A DNA stretch of 64,000 nt from the NCBI RefSeq assembly GCF_002266435.3, contig NZ_CP029426.2:2634001-2698000 (forward strand), read 5' to 3'. Source of the DNA: Bradyrhizobium amphicarpaeae. GTDB taxonomy: Bacteria; Pseudomonadota; Alphaproteobacteria; Rhizobiales; Xanthobacteraceae. This document shows positions 44,819 through 54,307 of this stretch, in pieces. Made by a program: the position numbers and the translations under genes. Below the pieces are notes generated by a model, which did not search any database, was not told where the DNA came from, and worked only from the letters and a program-made list of their open reading frames with translations. How positions within the stretch are numbered: the first letter of the stretch is position 1; the number at the start of each line of letters is the position of its first letter.

Positions 44819-45784
44819 ATGATCCTCAAAGCCCTCTTTGCGGCCAGCGCCACGGCCGCCTTGCTGCTCGCGCTGCCGGCGAATGCCGCCGAGCTCACCA
44901 TCGGCTTCTCGCAGATCGGATCGGAGTCCGGCTGGCGCGCGGCCGAGACGTCGGTCTCCAAGCAGGAGGCCAGCAAGCGCAAGGTCAATCTCAAGATCGC
45001 AGACGCGCAGCAGAAGCAGGAGAACCAGATCAAGGCGATCCGCTCCTTCATCGCGCAGAACGTCGATGCGATCTTCCTCGCACCGGTGGTCTCGACCGGC
45101 TGGGACTCGGTGCTGAAGGAGGCCAGGGAAGCCAAGATCCCGGTCGTGCTGCTTGACCGCGATATCGATCCCTCCGGCAAGGAGCTCTATTTGACCGCCG
45201 TCACCTCCGACAGCGTGCATGAAGGCGAGGTCGCCGGTGACTGGCTGGCCAAGACAGTCGGGGCCAAGGCCTGCAACATCGTCGAGCTGCAGGGCACGGT
45301 CGGCGCCAGCGTCGCCACCAACCGCAAGAAAGGCTTCGACACCGCGATCGCCAAGCACGCCAACCTGAAAGTGGTGCGCAGCCAGACCGGCGACTTCACC
45401 CGCGCCAAGGGCAAGGAGGTGATGGAAAGCTTCATCAAGGCCGAGGGCGGCGGCAAGAATATCTGCGCGGTCTACGCGCACAACGACGACATGATGGTGG
45501 GAGCCATCCAGGCGATGAAGGAAGCCGGTCTCAAGCCCGGCAAGGACATCCTCACCGTCTCGATCGACGCGGTCCCCGATATCTTCAAGGCGATGGTCGC
45601 CGGCGAAGCCAACGCCACGGTGGAGCTGACGCCGAACATGGCGGGCCCGGCGCTCGATGCCGTTGCAGCTTTCAAGAGCAAGGGTACGGTTCCGCCGAAA
45701 TGGATCCAGACCGAGTCCAAGCTCTATACCGCAGCCGACGATCCGCAGAAGATCTACGACAGCAAGAAGGGCCTCGGTTACTGA
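44819..45784 (+). CDS. ytfQ: Galactofuranose-type sugar binding protein, YtfQ
   Basis: 321 residues. Signal peptide to about residue 23 (ALPANA-A). The mature part is nearly collinear with E. coli YtfQ: GFSQIGSESGWRAAETSVSK, AQQKQENQIKAIRSF, ELQGTVGASVATNRKKGFD, GDFTRAKGKEVMESFIKAE and VYAHNDDMMVGAIQA. E. coli YtfQ binds galactofuranose; close homologues may bind galactose or pentoses. First gene of the YtfQRT-YjfF importer operon. Confidence 0.94.
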   Translation: MILKALFAASATAALLLALPANAAELTIGFSQIGSESGWRAAETSVSKQEASKRKVNLKIADAQQKQENQIKAIRSFIAQNVDAIFLAPVVSTGWDSVLKEAREAKIPVVLLDRDIDPSGKELYLTAVTSDSVHEGEVAGDWLAKTVGAKACNIVELQGTVGASVATNRKKGFDTAIAKHANLKVVRSQTGDFTRAKGKEVMESFIKAEGGGKNICAVYAHNDDMMVGAIQAMKEAGLKPGKDILTVSIDAVPDIFKAMVAGEANATVELTPNMAGPALDAVAAFKSKGTVPPKWIQTESKLYTAADDPQKIYDSKKGLGY

Positions 45785-45824
45785 GGCGATCCCCCTTCGA
45801 AACCGCCGCACGAACGACTAGGCT

Positions 45825-45851
45825 GGGTGTCCGCTTCAATGGCGGGCACCC
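45825..45851 (+). other. Hairpin between ytfQ and ytfR
   Basis: GGGTGTCCGC pairs with GCGGGCACCC (10 bp, one G-T pair) around a 7-nt loop, 40 bases after the ytfQ stop and 17 bases before the chosen ytfR start. Confidence 0.65.
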
Positions 45852-45868
45852 GTGGGAGTGAATTTGCC

Positions 45869-47413
45869 ATGCAGAACGGCCCCGATCCTGCTCTGCCCCT
45901 TCTCGAGGTGCGCGGGATCAGCAAGAGCTTCGGCGCCGTGCGCGCGCTGCAGGAGGTCGACTTCACGCTGCGCGCCGGCGAGATCCATGCGCTGCTCGGC
46001 GAGAATGGCGCCGGCAAATCCACGCTGATCAAGGTCGTCACCGGCGTGTTTCCGCGCGATGCCGGCATCGTCAGGATCGGCGGTGAAGAGATCGCGCCGC
46101 GTTCGGCGAAGGCGGCGGTGGCTGCGGGCATTGCCACCGTCTACCAGGAGGTCAATCTGTTGCCGAACCTCTCGGTGGCACAAAACCTGTTCCTCGATCG
46201 CCAGCCGATGCGCTTCGGCATCGTGCGCGAGGGTGAGATGCGCCGCCGCGCCAAGGCGCTGCTTGCGGAGTTCGGTCTCGATATCGATGTGGCCGCGCCG
46301 CTCGGCCACTATTCGGTGGCCATCCAGCACGTCACGGCGATTGCCCGCGCGGTGGATCTCTCCGCGCGTGTGCTGATCCTGGACGAGCCAACCGCGAGCC
46401 TGGACCGACACGAGGTCGAGATCCTGTTCGGCATCATGCGCCAGCTTGCAAAACGAGGCATCGGCATCGTCTTCGTCAGCCATTTCCTCGACCAGGTCTA
46501 CGAGATCTCCGACCGCATCACGGTGCTGCGAAACGGCCGCCTGGTCGGTGAGCGCGAGAAGGCGTCCTTGCCGCGGATCGAGCTGATCCGGATGATGCTC
46601 GGCCGCGAGCTCGCGGAGACGACCAATGCGCGGGCGGCGACGAGCGAATATGAGGCGCGCGAGGTCTGCGCGAGCTTCGAGAATTACGGCAAGGCCGGCT
46701 ATGTCGTGCCGTTCGATCTCGAACTGCGCCATGGCGAGGTCGTCGGCCTCGCCGGCCTGCTCGGCTCGGGCCGCACCGAGACCGCGCGGCTGGTGTTCGG
46801 CGCCGAGCGCGCAGATGGCGGGAAGGCGAGTGTGGAGGGCGCGTCGGTGCGGTTGCAGTCGCCACGCGACGGCGTCCGCCACGGCTTCGGCTATTGCCCG
46901 GAGGAGCGCAAGACCGACGGTATCGTCGCCGAGCTCACCGTGCGCGAGAACATCGTGCTCGCGCTCCAGGCCAAGCGCGGCCTGCATCGGCCGCTGCGGC
47001 GCCGCGAGCAGGACGAGATCGCGCGCCGCTACGTCAAGATGCTCGACATTCGTCCGCCCGATCCCGAGCGTCCGGTCGGCCTGTTGTCCGGCGGCAACCA
47101 GCAGAAGGTTCTGCTGGCCCGCTGGCTTGCGACCTCGCCGCGGCTGCTGGTGCTGGACGAGCCGACCCGCGGCATCGACGTCGGCGCGCATGCCGAGATC
47201 ATCCGCCTGATCCGCGAGCTCTGCGACGACGGCCTGTCGCTGCTCGTGATCTCCTCCGAGCTCGATGAGATCGTGACCTATTCCGACCGCGTCGTGGTGC
47301 TGCGCGATCGCGCCCATGTCGAGGAGCTCGCAGGCGAGGCGGTCGATGTCGGCAACATTCTCGCGGCCATTGCCGCCGACGGCGCCGGCGTTGCGCATGA
47401 GGAGCGGGCATGA
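45869..47413 (+). CDS. ytfR: Sugar ABC transporter ATPase, YtfR
   Basis: 514 residues from ATG 45869; in-frame starts at 45827 and 45839 lie within a hairpin and are rejected. Two ABC domains: the first has Walker A GENGAGKSTLIK and Walker B LILDEPTASLD; the second has the degenerate GLLGSGRTET, the signature LSGGNQQKVLLARWL and LLVLDEPTRGIDVGA, as is normal in sugar transporters of this class. In the first domain the signature region reads YSVAIQHVTAIARAV. It overlaps ytfT by 4 bases. Confidence 0.94.
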   Translation: MQNGPDPALPLLEVRGISKSFGAVRALQEVDFTLRAGEIHALLGENGAGKSTLIKVVTGVFPRDAGIVRIGGEEIAPRSAKAAVAAGIATVYQEVNLLPNLSVAQNLFLDRQPMRFGIVREGEMRRRAKALLAEFGLDIDVAAPLGHYSVAIQHVTAIARAVDLSARVLILDEPTASLDRHEVEILFGIMRQLAKRGIGIVFVSHFLDQVYEISDRITVLRNGRLVGEREKASLPRIELIRMMLGRELAETTNARAATSEYEAREVCASFENYGKAGYVVPFDLELRHGEVVGLAGLLGSGRTETARLVFGAERADGGKASVEGASVRLQSPRDGVRHGFGYCPEERKTDGIVAELTVRENIVLALQAKRGLHRPLRRREQDEIARRYVKMLDIRPPDPERPVGLLSGGNQQKVLLARWLATSPRLLVLDEPTRGIDVGAHAEIIRLIRELCDDGLSLLVISSELDEIVTYSDRVVVLRDRAHVEELAGEAVDVGNILAAIAADGAGVAHEERA

Positions 47414-48402
47414 CAGCGCTGTTGCCGCGCCGCGGTCTCGCCCAAATCCTCGCATTGATCGTCATCCTCGCGGTCGACCGCGTGGTGTCGCCGCAGTTTT
47501 TCGACCTGCGCCTCCAGGACGGCCGTCTGTTCGGCAGCCTCATCGACGTGCTCAATCGCGGCACGCCGGTGGCGCTGCTCTCGCTCGGCATGGTGCTGGT
47601 GATCGCGACGCGCGGCATCGATCTGTCGGTCGGTGCGGTCATGGCAATCGCGGGCGCGATCGCGGCGAGCCTCGCCGACACTCACAGTCTGGCCGTGGTT
47701 CTGGCGGCCGCGCTCGGCGCGGGCTTGATTTGCGGCCTTTGGAACGGCTTCCTCGTCGCGGTGCTCGGCATGCAGCCGATCGTGGCGACGTTGATCCTGA
47801 TGGTGGCCGGACGCGGCATTGCCCAGCTGATCACCGAGGGACGGATCGTGACCTTCTCCTCGCCGGATCTGGTCTGGCTCGGTAACGGTGCCATTCTCGG
47901 CGTGCCCGTGCCGGTCGCGATTGCGCTCGGCATGCTCATCCTGACCGGCGCGGTGGTGCGCGGCTCCGCGCTCGGGCTGCTGATCGAGGCGACCGGCGGC
48001 AATGCGCGCGCGAGCGAGCTTGCCGGCGTCGGCACACGAGCGATGATCCTGTCGGTCTATGTCTGGTGCGGCGTGTGCGCCGCGCTGGCCGGCGTGATCG
48101 CGGCGGCCGACATCATGGGGGCGGACGCCAACAATGCCGGCCTCTGGCTCGAGCTCGATGCGATCCTGGCCGTGGTGATCGGCGGCACTTCGCTGTTCGG
48201 CGGCCGCTTCAGCCTCGTGCTCGCGGTGCTCGGCGCGCTGATCATCCAGACCATGAACACCGGCATCCTGTTGTCCGGCTATCCGCCGGAGTTCAACCTG
48301 CTGGTCAAGGCGGTGGTGGTGCTTACGGTGTTGTTGTTGCAATCGCCGAAGCTGACCGGTTTTGCCGGCATCGCCGCGCGGCTGCGGAGGACGAAGGCAT
48401 GA
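47410..48402 (+). CDS. ytfT: Sugar ABC transporter permease, YtfT
   Basis: 330 residues with about nine membrane segments. The RbsC-class motifs are TRGIDLSVGAVMAIAGAIAA, VATLILMVAGRGIAQLITEG and TGGNARASELAGVGTRAMIL (the coupling loop), and the final GGTSLFGGRFSLVLAVLGAL. It pairs with YjfF to form the pore. Confidence 0.93.
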   Translation: MTALLPRRGLAQILALIVILAVDRVVSPQFFDLRLQDGRLFGSLIDVLNRGTPVALLSLGMVLVIATRGIDLSVGAVMAIAGAIAASLADTHSLAVVLAAALGAGLICGLWNGFLVAVLGMQPIVATLILMVAGRGIAQLITEGRIVTFSSPDLVWLGNGAILGVPVPVAIALGMLILTGAVVRGSALGLLIEATGGNARASELAGVGTRAMILSVYVWCGVCAALAGVIAAADIMGADANNAGLWLELDAILAVVIGGTSLFGGRFSLVLAVLGALIIQTMNTGILLSGYPPEFNLLVKAVVVLTVLLLQSPKLTGFAGIAARLRRTKA

Positions 48403-49379
48403 GAGGCCTGCCGCCCGCCCTCATCACGGCGATCGTGCTCGTTGCGGGCTTCGCAGCCTGCGCGGTGCAGTTTCCCAACATCGCCTCGACCCGCGTCGTC
48501 GGCAATCTCCTCACCGACAACGCTTTCCTCGGCATCGTCGCGGCCGGCATGACCTTCGTCATCATCTCTGGCGGCATTGATCTTTCGGTCGGCTCGGTGA
48601 TCGGCTTCACCACCGTCTTCGTTGCACTCGCGATCGAGCGCTGGGGCATGCCGCCGCTGGCTGCTTTCGTCGCCGCCCTCGCACTCTCGGCGGCCTTCGG
48701 TGCGGCGATGGGCGCGGTGATCCATGTCTTCGATCTGCCGCCGTTCATCGTCACGCTGGCGGGGATGTTCCTGGCTCGCGGCGCGAGCTTCCTGCTCTCC
48801 ACCGAATCCATACCGATCACCGCGCCGATCTATTCCACTGTGTCGGACTTCGCCTTGCGATTGCCGGGTGGAGGACGGTTGACCGCGATCGCGATCATCA
48901 TGCTCGTGATCGTCATCGGCGGAGCCCTGCTGCTGCGTCTTACGAGATTTGGCGCCAATGTCTACGCGCTCGGCGGCAGTCGGGTGACCGCGAGCCTGAT
49001 GGGCGTTGCCGTCGGCACGATGACGGTGAAGATCTACATGCTGTCGAGCCTGCTGGCAGGTATCGCCGGCATCGTCTTCTCGTTCTACACCAGCGCCGGC
49101 TATTCCCTCTCCGCCGTCGGTGTCGAGCTCGACACCATCGCCGCCGTTGTGATCGGCGGCACGCTGCTCACGGGCGGGCAGGGCTCGGTGATCGGAACTT
49201 TCCTGGGCGTGCTGATCCAGGGCCTGATCCAGACTTACATCAATTTCGACGGCACCTTGTCGAGCTGGTGGACCAAGATCGCGACTGGAATCCTGCTGTT
49301 CGCCTTCATTGCCTTGCAACAGGGACTGGTCGCGCTGGCCCGGCGGCCGTTGACGAAGCGCGCGGGAGCTGCCTCATGA
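48399..49379 (+). CDS. yjfF: Sugar ABC transporter permease, YjfF
   Basis: 326 residues from ATG 48399, which overlaps the ytfT stop; earlier in-frame sequence lies inside ytfT. Motifs: SGGIDLSVGSVIGFTTVF, FIVTLAGMFLARGASFLLST, ALGGSRVTASLMGVAVGTMT and GGTLLTGGQGSVIGTFLGVL. It overlaps the GntR gene by 4 bases. Confidence 0.93.
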   Translation: MRGLPPALITAIVLVAGFAACAVQFPNIASTRVVGNLLTDNAFLGIVAAGMTFVIISGGIDLSVGSVIGFTTVFVALAIERWGMPPLAAFVAALALSAAFGAAMGAVIHVFDLPPFIVTLAGMFLARGASFLLSTESIPITAPIYSTVSDFALRLPGGGRLTAIAIIMLVIVIGGALLLRLTRFGANVYALGGSRVTASLMGVAVGTMTVKIYMLSSLLAGIAGIVFSFYTSAGYSLSAVGVELDTIAAVVIGGTLLTGGQGSVIGTFLGVLIQGLIQTYINFDGTLSSWWTKIATGILLFAFIALQQGLVALARRPLTKRAGAAS

Positions 49380-50152
49380 CCTCGCGCATCGTCGTCATCC
49401 CGACGCGGCGGGCCCACTCCAACCATGCGGAAGTCGCCCGCTCGATCGGCGTCGACATCATCGCCGGCCGTTATGCCGAGGGCACGCGCCTGCCGGGTGA
49501 CGCCGAGATGATCGCGATGTTCGGCGTGTCGCGGCCGGTGCTGCGGGAGAGCGTGAAGACGCTGGTCGCCAAGGGGCTGCTCACCACCAAGGCGCGGGTC
49601 GGCACCGTCGTGCGCGAGCGCGGCGCCTGGAACATGTTCGATGCGGACGTGCTAGCCTGGCATCTCGATGCCGGCATCGACAAGCGTTTCCTCAACGACC
49701 TCGCCGAGATCCGTCTTGCGGTCGAGCCGCGCGCGGCGATGCTGGCGGCCGCGCAGCGGTCGGAGGAGGATCTGACCGAGCTTCGGCGCAGCATGGAGCG
49801 CATGCGGCTCGAAGCGTCCGACTCGGTCGGCTTTGCCGATGCCGACCTCGCGCTTCACATTGCCGTGGCTCGGGCCTCCGGTAATTTGTTCATGCGCTCG
49901 ATCGGCCACGTCATCGAGGCCGCGCTTCGCGCCTCGTTCCTGCTGAGCGCGCCGGTCGAATTGGAGGACCGCGACACGGTGCTGCTCTGGCACCAGAAGA
50001 TCGTCGATGCGATTGCGGCCGGCGATGCCGAGGCCGCCTCGGAGGCGATGGTCCATGTCATTCACAACGGCATGCGCCGCCACGATGGTACGGTGATCGA
50101 GACCGCGCCGGCCGAGGCGTTGCCATCCGTGCAGTCCGGAGAGAGATCGTGA
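49376..50152 (+). CDS. GntR-family regulator (FadR/FCD type) of the sugar operon
   Basis: 258 residues from ATG 49376. Winged helix at about 15-85 (DAEMIAMFGVSRPVLRESVK), FCD domain at about 100-235 with metal-binding style residues (DADLALHIAVARASGN, LWHQKIVDAIAAGD). It resembles DgoR/KdgR-type regulators that respond to sugar acids. It is embedded in the operon with 4-base overlaps on both sides, so it is auto-regulated. The palindrome at 44691 is a likely site. Confidence 0.88.
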   Translation: MTSRIVVIPTRRAHSNHAEVARSIGVDIIAGRYAEGTRLPGDAEMIAMFGVSRPVLRESVKTLVAKGLLTTKARVGTVVRERGAWNMFDADVLAWHLDAGIDKRFLNDLAEIRLAVEPRAAMLAAAQRSEEDLTELRRSMERMRLEASDSVGFADADLALHIAVARASGNLFMRSIGHVIEAALRASFLLSAPVELEDRDTVLLWHQKIVDAIAAGDAEAASEAMVHVIHNGMRRHDGTVIETAPAEALPSVQSGERS

Positions 50153-51075
50153 CCGAACTTCGTATCGCCATCGTCGGCTTCGGCAAGATTGCACGCGACC
50201 AGCATGTCGGCGCGATCGCCGCGGTGCCGGGCGCGACGCTGACCGCAATTGCCAGCCGCAACGCCTCGCTGCCGGGGCTGCCGCATTTCGCTACCATCGA
50301 GGAGCTGCTGGAAAAGGGGCCGCCGATCGATGCGGTTTCGCTGTGCACGCCGCCGCAGGTGCGTCGCGCCCAGGCCGCCGCGGCGTTAGCCGCCGGCAAG
50401 CACGTCATGCTGGAGAAGCCGCCGGGCACCGGAGTTGCCGAGCTCGATCCGCTGATCGCAATGGCGGCAGAGGCAAAGCGTACGCTGTTTGCGACCTGGC
50501 ATTCGCGCCACGCGCCGGCGGTCGAGCCCGCGCGACAATGGCTCGCGGCGCGACGCATCAAGTCGGTGCACATCAGCTGGAAGGAGGATGTCCGCGTCTG
50601 GCATCCCGGTCAGGGCTGGATCTGGGAACCGGGCGGCCTCGGCGTGTTCGATCCCGGGATCAACGCGCTGTCGATCCTGACCAAGATCCTGCCGAAGCCC
50701 GTGTTCGTCACCGCGGCGGAGCTTTCGTTTCCCGCCAATTGCCAGGCGCCGATCGCAGCGAGCCTGACGCTGACCGACATCGACGGCCTGCCTGTCACCG
50801 CTGAGTTCGATTTTCGCCAGACCGGGCCGCAGAGCTGGGATATCGTCGTCGAAACCGAGCAGGGCCGGATGACGCTGTCCGGCGGCGGCAGGCACATGGC
50901 AATCGAAGGCAAGACCGTTGCCGAGGCGCCCGACGAGGAATATCGGGAACTTTACCGGCGCTTCGTCGCGCTCGCCGCGACCGGCGCAAGCGACGTGGAT
51001 CTGGCACCGCTTCGCCTCGTTGCCGACGCCTTCCTGCTCGGCAGGCGCATCGTCGTCGAACCGTTTGTGGATTAG
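50149..51075 (+). CDS. Gfo/Idh/MocA aldose 1-dehydrogenase, D-galactose dehydrogenase-like
   Basis: 308 residues. NAD(P)-binding IVGFGKIARDQHVGAIAAVP at the N-terminus, CTPPQVRRAQAAAALAAGKHVMLEKPPGTG with the conserved lysine, and GIWEPGGLGVFDPGINALSI-like WEPGGLGVFDPGINALSI in the substrate domain. The set matches bacterial D-galactose and L-arabinose 1-dehydrogenases, which oxidise the pyranose to a lactone. The lactonase two genes downstream is the logical next enzyme. Which sugar is preferred cannot be read. Confidence 0.86.
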   Translation: MTELRIAIVGFGKIARDQHVGAIAAVPGATLTAIASRNASLPGLPHFATIEELLEKGPPIDAVSLCTPPQVRRAQAAAALAAGKHVMLEKPPGTGVAELDPLIAMAAEAKRTLFATWHSRHAPAVEPARQWLAARRIKSVHISWKEDVRVWHPGQGWIWEPGGLGVFDPGINALSILTKILPKPVFVTAAELSFPANCQAPIAASLTLTDIDGLPVTAEFDFRQTGPQSWDIVVETEQGRMTLSGGGRHMAIEGKTVAEAPDEEYRELYRRFVALAATGASDVDLAPLRLVADAFLLGRRIVVEPFVD

Positions 51076-51077
51076 AC

Positions 51078-52154
51078 ATGGCGGCATCAAAGATTACGAA
51101 GGACGTTTTTGGAACGCTGCCCGACGGCCGCGGGGTCGACCGCATCGTGCTGCGCGGCGAGGGCGGTTTCGAGGCGCGCATCATCACCCATGGCGCGGTG
51201 TTGCAGGCGCTGATCGCGCCCGATGCGAAGGGCAGCCGCGACGACGTCGTGCTCGGCCACGACACTTTCGCCGGCTATCTCGCGGAACGAAAGTTCTTGG
51301 GCGCCACCGTCGGCCGCTACGCCAACCGCATCGCCAAAGGACGGTTCTCGCTCGACGGCGGGACGGTTCAGCTTGCCGTCAACAACGGGCCGAATGCGCT
51401 GCATGGCGGGCTCGATGGATTCGATCGCAAGCTCTGGGAGATCGCGGAGATCGACGACGGCGCCGCGCCTGCGGTGACGCTCACCTATACGAGCCCGCAT
51501 GGCGAGGAGAATTATCCCGGCAAGCTCGATGTCCGCCTGACCTATCGCATCACCGGGCCGACCGAGTTGTCACTGAGCATGGAGGCGCGGACCGACCGTC
51601 CCACCATCGTCAATTTGACAAACCACAGCTTCTTCAATCTCGAAGGCGCGACCTCAGGGACGCCTATTCTCGACCACAGACTGACGGTCGCCGCCGCGCA
51701 TTTCCTCGGCATCGACCCCACCGCCATTCCGTTGCCCGAACCGCCGCGCAACGTTGCCGGCACGCCGTTCGACTTCCGCGAACCTCGGCCCGTGGGGGAG
51801 CGGATCCGGCAAAGCGATGAGCAGTTGCGCAACGGCAGGGGCTACGACCACACCTACTGTCTCGCGCGCGACGGCAAGCTCGCGCTCGCAGCGCGGCTGG
51901 AGGCGCCGCGCTCGGGGCGGATCATGGAACTGTTCACGGACCAACCGGGACTTCAGGTCTATTCCGGCAATTATCTCGACGGCACCATCTCTGGGAAGGG
52001 CGGCAAGCTGATCCGTCAGTCGGACGCGATGTGTCTGGAGCCACACATCTGGCCCGATGCGCCCAACCGCCCGGATTTCCCGAGCCCGCGCCTCGATCCC
52101 GGCCAGGTCTATCGCCATCACACGATCTATCGCTTCGCAGTGAGGACGCCATGA
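51078..52154 (+). CDS. galM: Aldose 1-epimerase
   Basis: 358 residues. It interconverts alpha and beta anomers, feeding the right one to the dehydrogenase. Motifs: VGRYANRIAKGRFSLDGGTV, NNGPNALHGGLDGFDRKLWE, the catalytic histidine in NLTNHSFFNLEG, GRGYDHTYCLA, and the catalytic glutamate in SDAMCLEPHIWPDAPN. It starts 2 bases after the dehydrogenase stop and overlaps the lactonase start. Confidence 0.94.
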   Translation: MAASKITKDVFGTLPDGRGVDRIVLRGEGGFEARIITHGAVLQALIAPDAKGSRDDVVLGHDTFAGYLAERKFLGATVGRYANRIAKGRFSLDGGTVQLAVNNGPNALHGGLDGFDRKLWEIAEIDDGAAPAVTLTYTSPHGEENYPGKLDVRLTYRITGPTELSLSMEARTDRPTIVNLTNHSFFNLEGATSGTPILDHRLTVAAAHFLGIDPTAIPLPEPPRNVAGTPFDFREPRPVGERIRQSDEQLRNGRGYDHTYCLARDGKLALAARLEAPRSGRIMELFTDQPGLQVYSGNYLDGTISGKGGKLIRQSDAMCLEPHIWPDAPNRPDFPSPRLDPGQVYRHHTIYRFAVRTP

Positions 52155-53032
52155 TGGAACAGGTCCCCACCTCAATTCTCTCGAACGATCCCTGTCATCT
52201 CGGCGAGGGACCGACCTATGACGTCACCACCGATACCGCCTGGTGGTTCGACATTCGCGAGGGACGGCTGTTCGAAGCGCACCTCGGCAGTGGTGCGATC
52301 CGCGTCCACGCGCTCGGCCGGATGGCGAGCGCACTTGGGCGCATCGATGCCGAACGGCAGTTGATCGTCGCCGAGGACGGGCTTTACGTCCGCAAGCTCG
52401 CCGATGGTGTGATGACGCTGTTCCTTCCGCTCGAGGCGGACAAGCCCGACACGCGCTCCAATGATTGCCGCGTGCACCAGTCCGGCACGTTCTGGATCGG
52501 GACCATGGGCAAGAAGGCCGAGCCGAAGGCCGGGGCGATCTACGCGCTCCATCGCGGCAAGATCTCGACGCTGTTTTCCGGCATCAGCATCCCCAATTCG
52601 ATTTGCTTTTCGCCGGATGGCGGCACGGGGTACTTCACCGACACCGCGCGCGCCGTGCTCTACGCCGTGCCGCTCAATCCCGCGACTGGCCTGCCGCGCG
52701 GCGAGCCGGAGGTGCTGCTGCGCCACACCGGTATCGGCGGCCTCGACGGTTCAGTGTGCGACGCCGACGGAAACATCTGGAATGCCTGCTGGGGCGCGAG
52801 CCGCATCGACGTCTACTCTCCGCAAGGCGAGCGTCTGCGCTCGCTAGGCGTGCCGGCAAAGCAGGCCAGCTGCCCCGCCTTCGTCGGCCCCGATCTGTCG
52901 CGGCTCCTGGTCACCTCGGCTTGGCAGGATATGGACGCGGCGGCACGCGCCGCCGATCCGCAAGCCGGTTACACCTTTCTATTGGAGGCCTCCGCTCGCG
53001 GTCGCGCGGAGCCTGACGTCGAGCTCGCATAG
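52151..53032 (+). CDS. SMP-30/gluconolactonase-family sugar lactonase
   Basis: 293 residues from ATG 52151 (a second ATG follows directly at 52154). Six-bladed propeller with the metal ligands of the family: Glu in HLGEGPTYD, Asn in SNDCRVHQSGTFWIGTMG, IPNSICFSPDG, and Asp in GGLDGSVCDADGN. It hydrolyses the sugar lactone from the preceding dehydrogenase to the aldonate. A dehydratase for the aldonate is not in the window. Confidence 0.92.
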   Translation: MMEQVPTSILSNDPCHLGEGPTYDVTTDTAWWFDIREGRLFEAHLGSGAIRVHALGRMASALGRIDAERQLIVAEDGLYVRKLADGVMTLFLPLEADKPDTRSNDCRVHQSGTFWIGTMGKKAEPKAGAIYALHRGKISTLFSGISIPNSICFSPDGGTGYFTDTARAVLYAVPLNPATGLPRGEPEVLLRHTGIGGLDGSVCDADGNIWNACWGASRIDVYSPQGERLRSLGVPAKQASCPAFVGPDLSRLLVTSAWQDMDAAARAADPQAGYTFLLEASARGRAEPDVELA

Positions 53033-53105
53033 GAGACCCAAGAGCCGTCTACGACCAAGTTCTCGACGACAGCAAGAAACAATCTGACACCCAAGGGAGT
53101 GAAAC

Positions 53106-54179
53106 ATGCTGAAACTGAAGACGACATTCCTCGCGCTGGCGCTGGCCGGCGCTGCCACGATGGCCACGGGCCTCACCGCCTCCGCCCAGGACAAGGCGAC
53201 CGTCGGCATCGCGATGCCGACAAAGTCTTCGGCGCGCTGGATCGACGACGGCAACAACATGGTCAAGGTGTTGAAGGAGCGCGGCTACAACACCGACCTG
53301 CAATATGCCGAGGACGACATCCCGAACCAGCTCTCGCAGGTCGAGAACATGGTGACCAAGGGCGCGAAAGCCCTGGTGATCGCCGCGATCGACGGCACCA
53401 CGCTGTCCGACGTGCTCAAGCAGGCCAAGGCGAAAGGCATCATCGTGATCGCCTATGACCGCCTGATCCGCGGCACGCCCAACGTCGACTATTACGCGAC
53501 CTTCGACAATTTCCAGGTCGGCGTGCTCCAGGCGCAATCGATCGAGAAAGGCCTCGGCCTGAAGGAAGGCAAGGGCCCGTTCAACATCGAGCTGTTCGGC
53601 GGCTCGCCCGACGATAACAACGCCTACTTCTTCTACAACGGCGCCATGAGCGTGCTGAAGCCCTATATCGACAGCGGCAAGCTCGTCATCGCCTCGGGCC
53701 AGATGGGCATGGACAAGGTCGCGACGCTCCGCTGGGACGGCGCCACCGCCCAGGCCCGCATGGACAATCTTCTCAGCGCCTACTACGGCAACAAGAAGAT
53801 CAACGCCGTGCTGTCGCCCTATGACGGCATCTCGATCGGCATCATCTCCTCGCTGAAGGGCGTCGGCTACGGCAGCGCCGATCAGCCGATGCCGATCATT
53901 TCGGGCCAGGACGCCGAAGTTCCCTCGATCAAGGCGATGCTGCGTGGCGACCAGTATTCGACCATCTTCAAGGACACCCGCGACCTCGCCAAGGTGACCG
54001 CCGATATGGTCGATGCCGCGCTTGCCGGCAAGCAGGTCACGGTCAACGACACCAAGACCTACGAGAACGGCGTCAAGACCGTGCCGTCCTATCTGCTCAA
54101 GCCGGTCGTGGTCTACAAGGACAATTGGGAGAAGGTTCTGGTCGAGAGCGGCTACTACAAGAAGGCGCAGTTCCAGTAA
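53106..54179 (+). CDS. chvE: ChvE-type multiple sugar binding protein
   Basis: 357 residues. Signal peptide to about residue 27 (TASAQD). The mature protein is clearly ChvE-like: [59 protein letters not shown] and [20 protein letters not shown]. ChvE in Agrobacterium binds galactose, arabinose, xylose and glucose, and signals to VirA; here uptake is the safe reading. AAGGGAG precedes the ATG, 73 bases after the lactonase stop. Confidence 0.95.
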   Translation: MLKLKTTFLALALAGAATMATGLTASAQDKATVGIAMPTKSSARWIDDGNNMVKVLKERGYNTDLQYAEDDIPNQLSQVENMVTKGAKALVIAAIDGTTLSDVLKQAKAKGIIVIAYDRLIRGTPNVDYYATFDNFQVGVLQAQSIEKGLGLKEGKGPFNIELFGGSPDDNNAYFFYNGAMSVLKPYIDSGKLVIASGQMGMDKVATLRWDGATAQARMDNLLSAYYGNKKINAVLSPYDGISIGIISSLKGVGYGSADQPMPIISGQDAEVPSIKAMLRGDQYSTIFKDTRDLAKVTADMVDAALAGKQVTVNDTKTYENGVKTVPSYLLKPVVVYKDNWEKVLVESGYYKKAQFQ

Positions 54180-54190
54180 AACGTTACTTC

Positions 54191-54291
54191 CGTCATTCCG
54201 GGGCGATGCGAAGCATCGAACTATGGTGCGCAATTGCGCACCTGAGAATCTCGAGGTTCCGGGTCCACCCCTCGGGCGCCCCGGAACGACG
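54191..54291. repeat. Mosaic palindromic repeat between chvE and gguA
   Basis: Ends CGTCATTCCGGGGCG and CGCCCCGGAACGACG are inverted copies (14 of 15). Inside are CGATGC-GAA-GCATCG (54204-54218) and the perfect 18-base palindrome GGTGCGCAATTGCGCACC (54225-54242). It lies 11 bases after the chvE stop within the transporter operon. Confidence 0.8.
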
Positions 54292-54307
54292 GCGATTGAG
54301 GGACACG

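Noticed and set aside
45827..45868. An earlier start for ytfR
   Set aside because: The candidate GTG and ATG lie in a 10-bp hairpin between ytfQ and ytfR; ATG 45869 gives the normal N-terminus.
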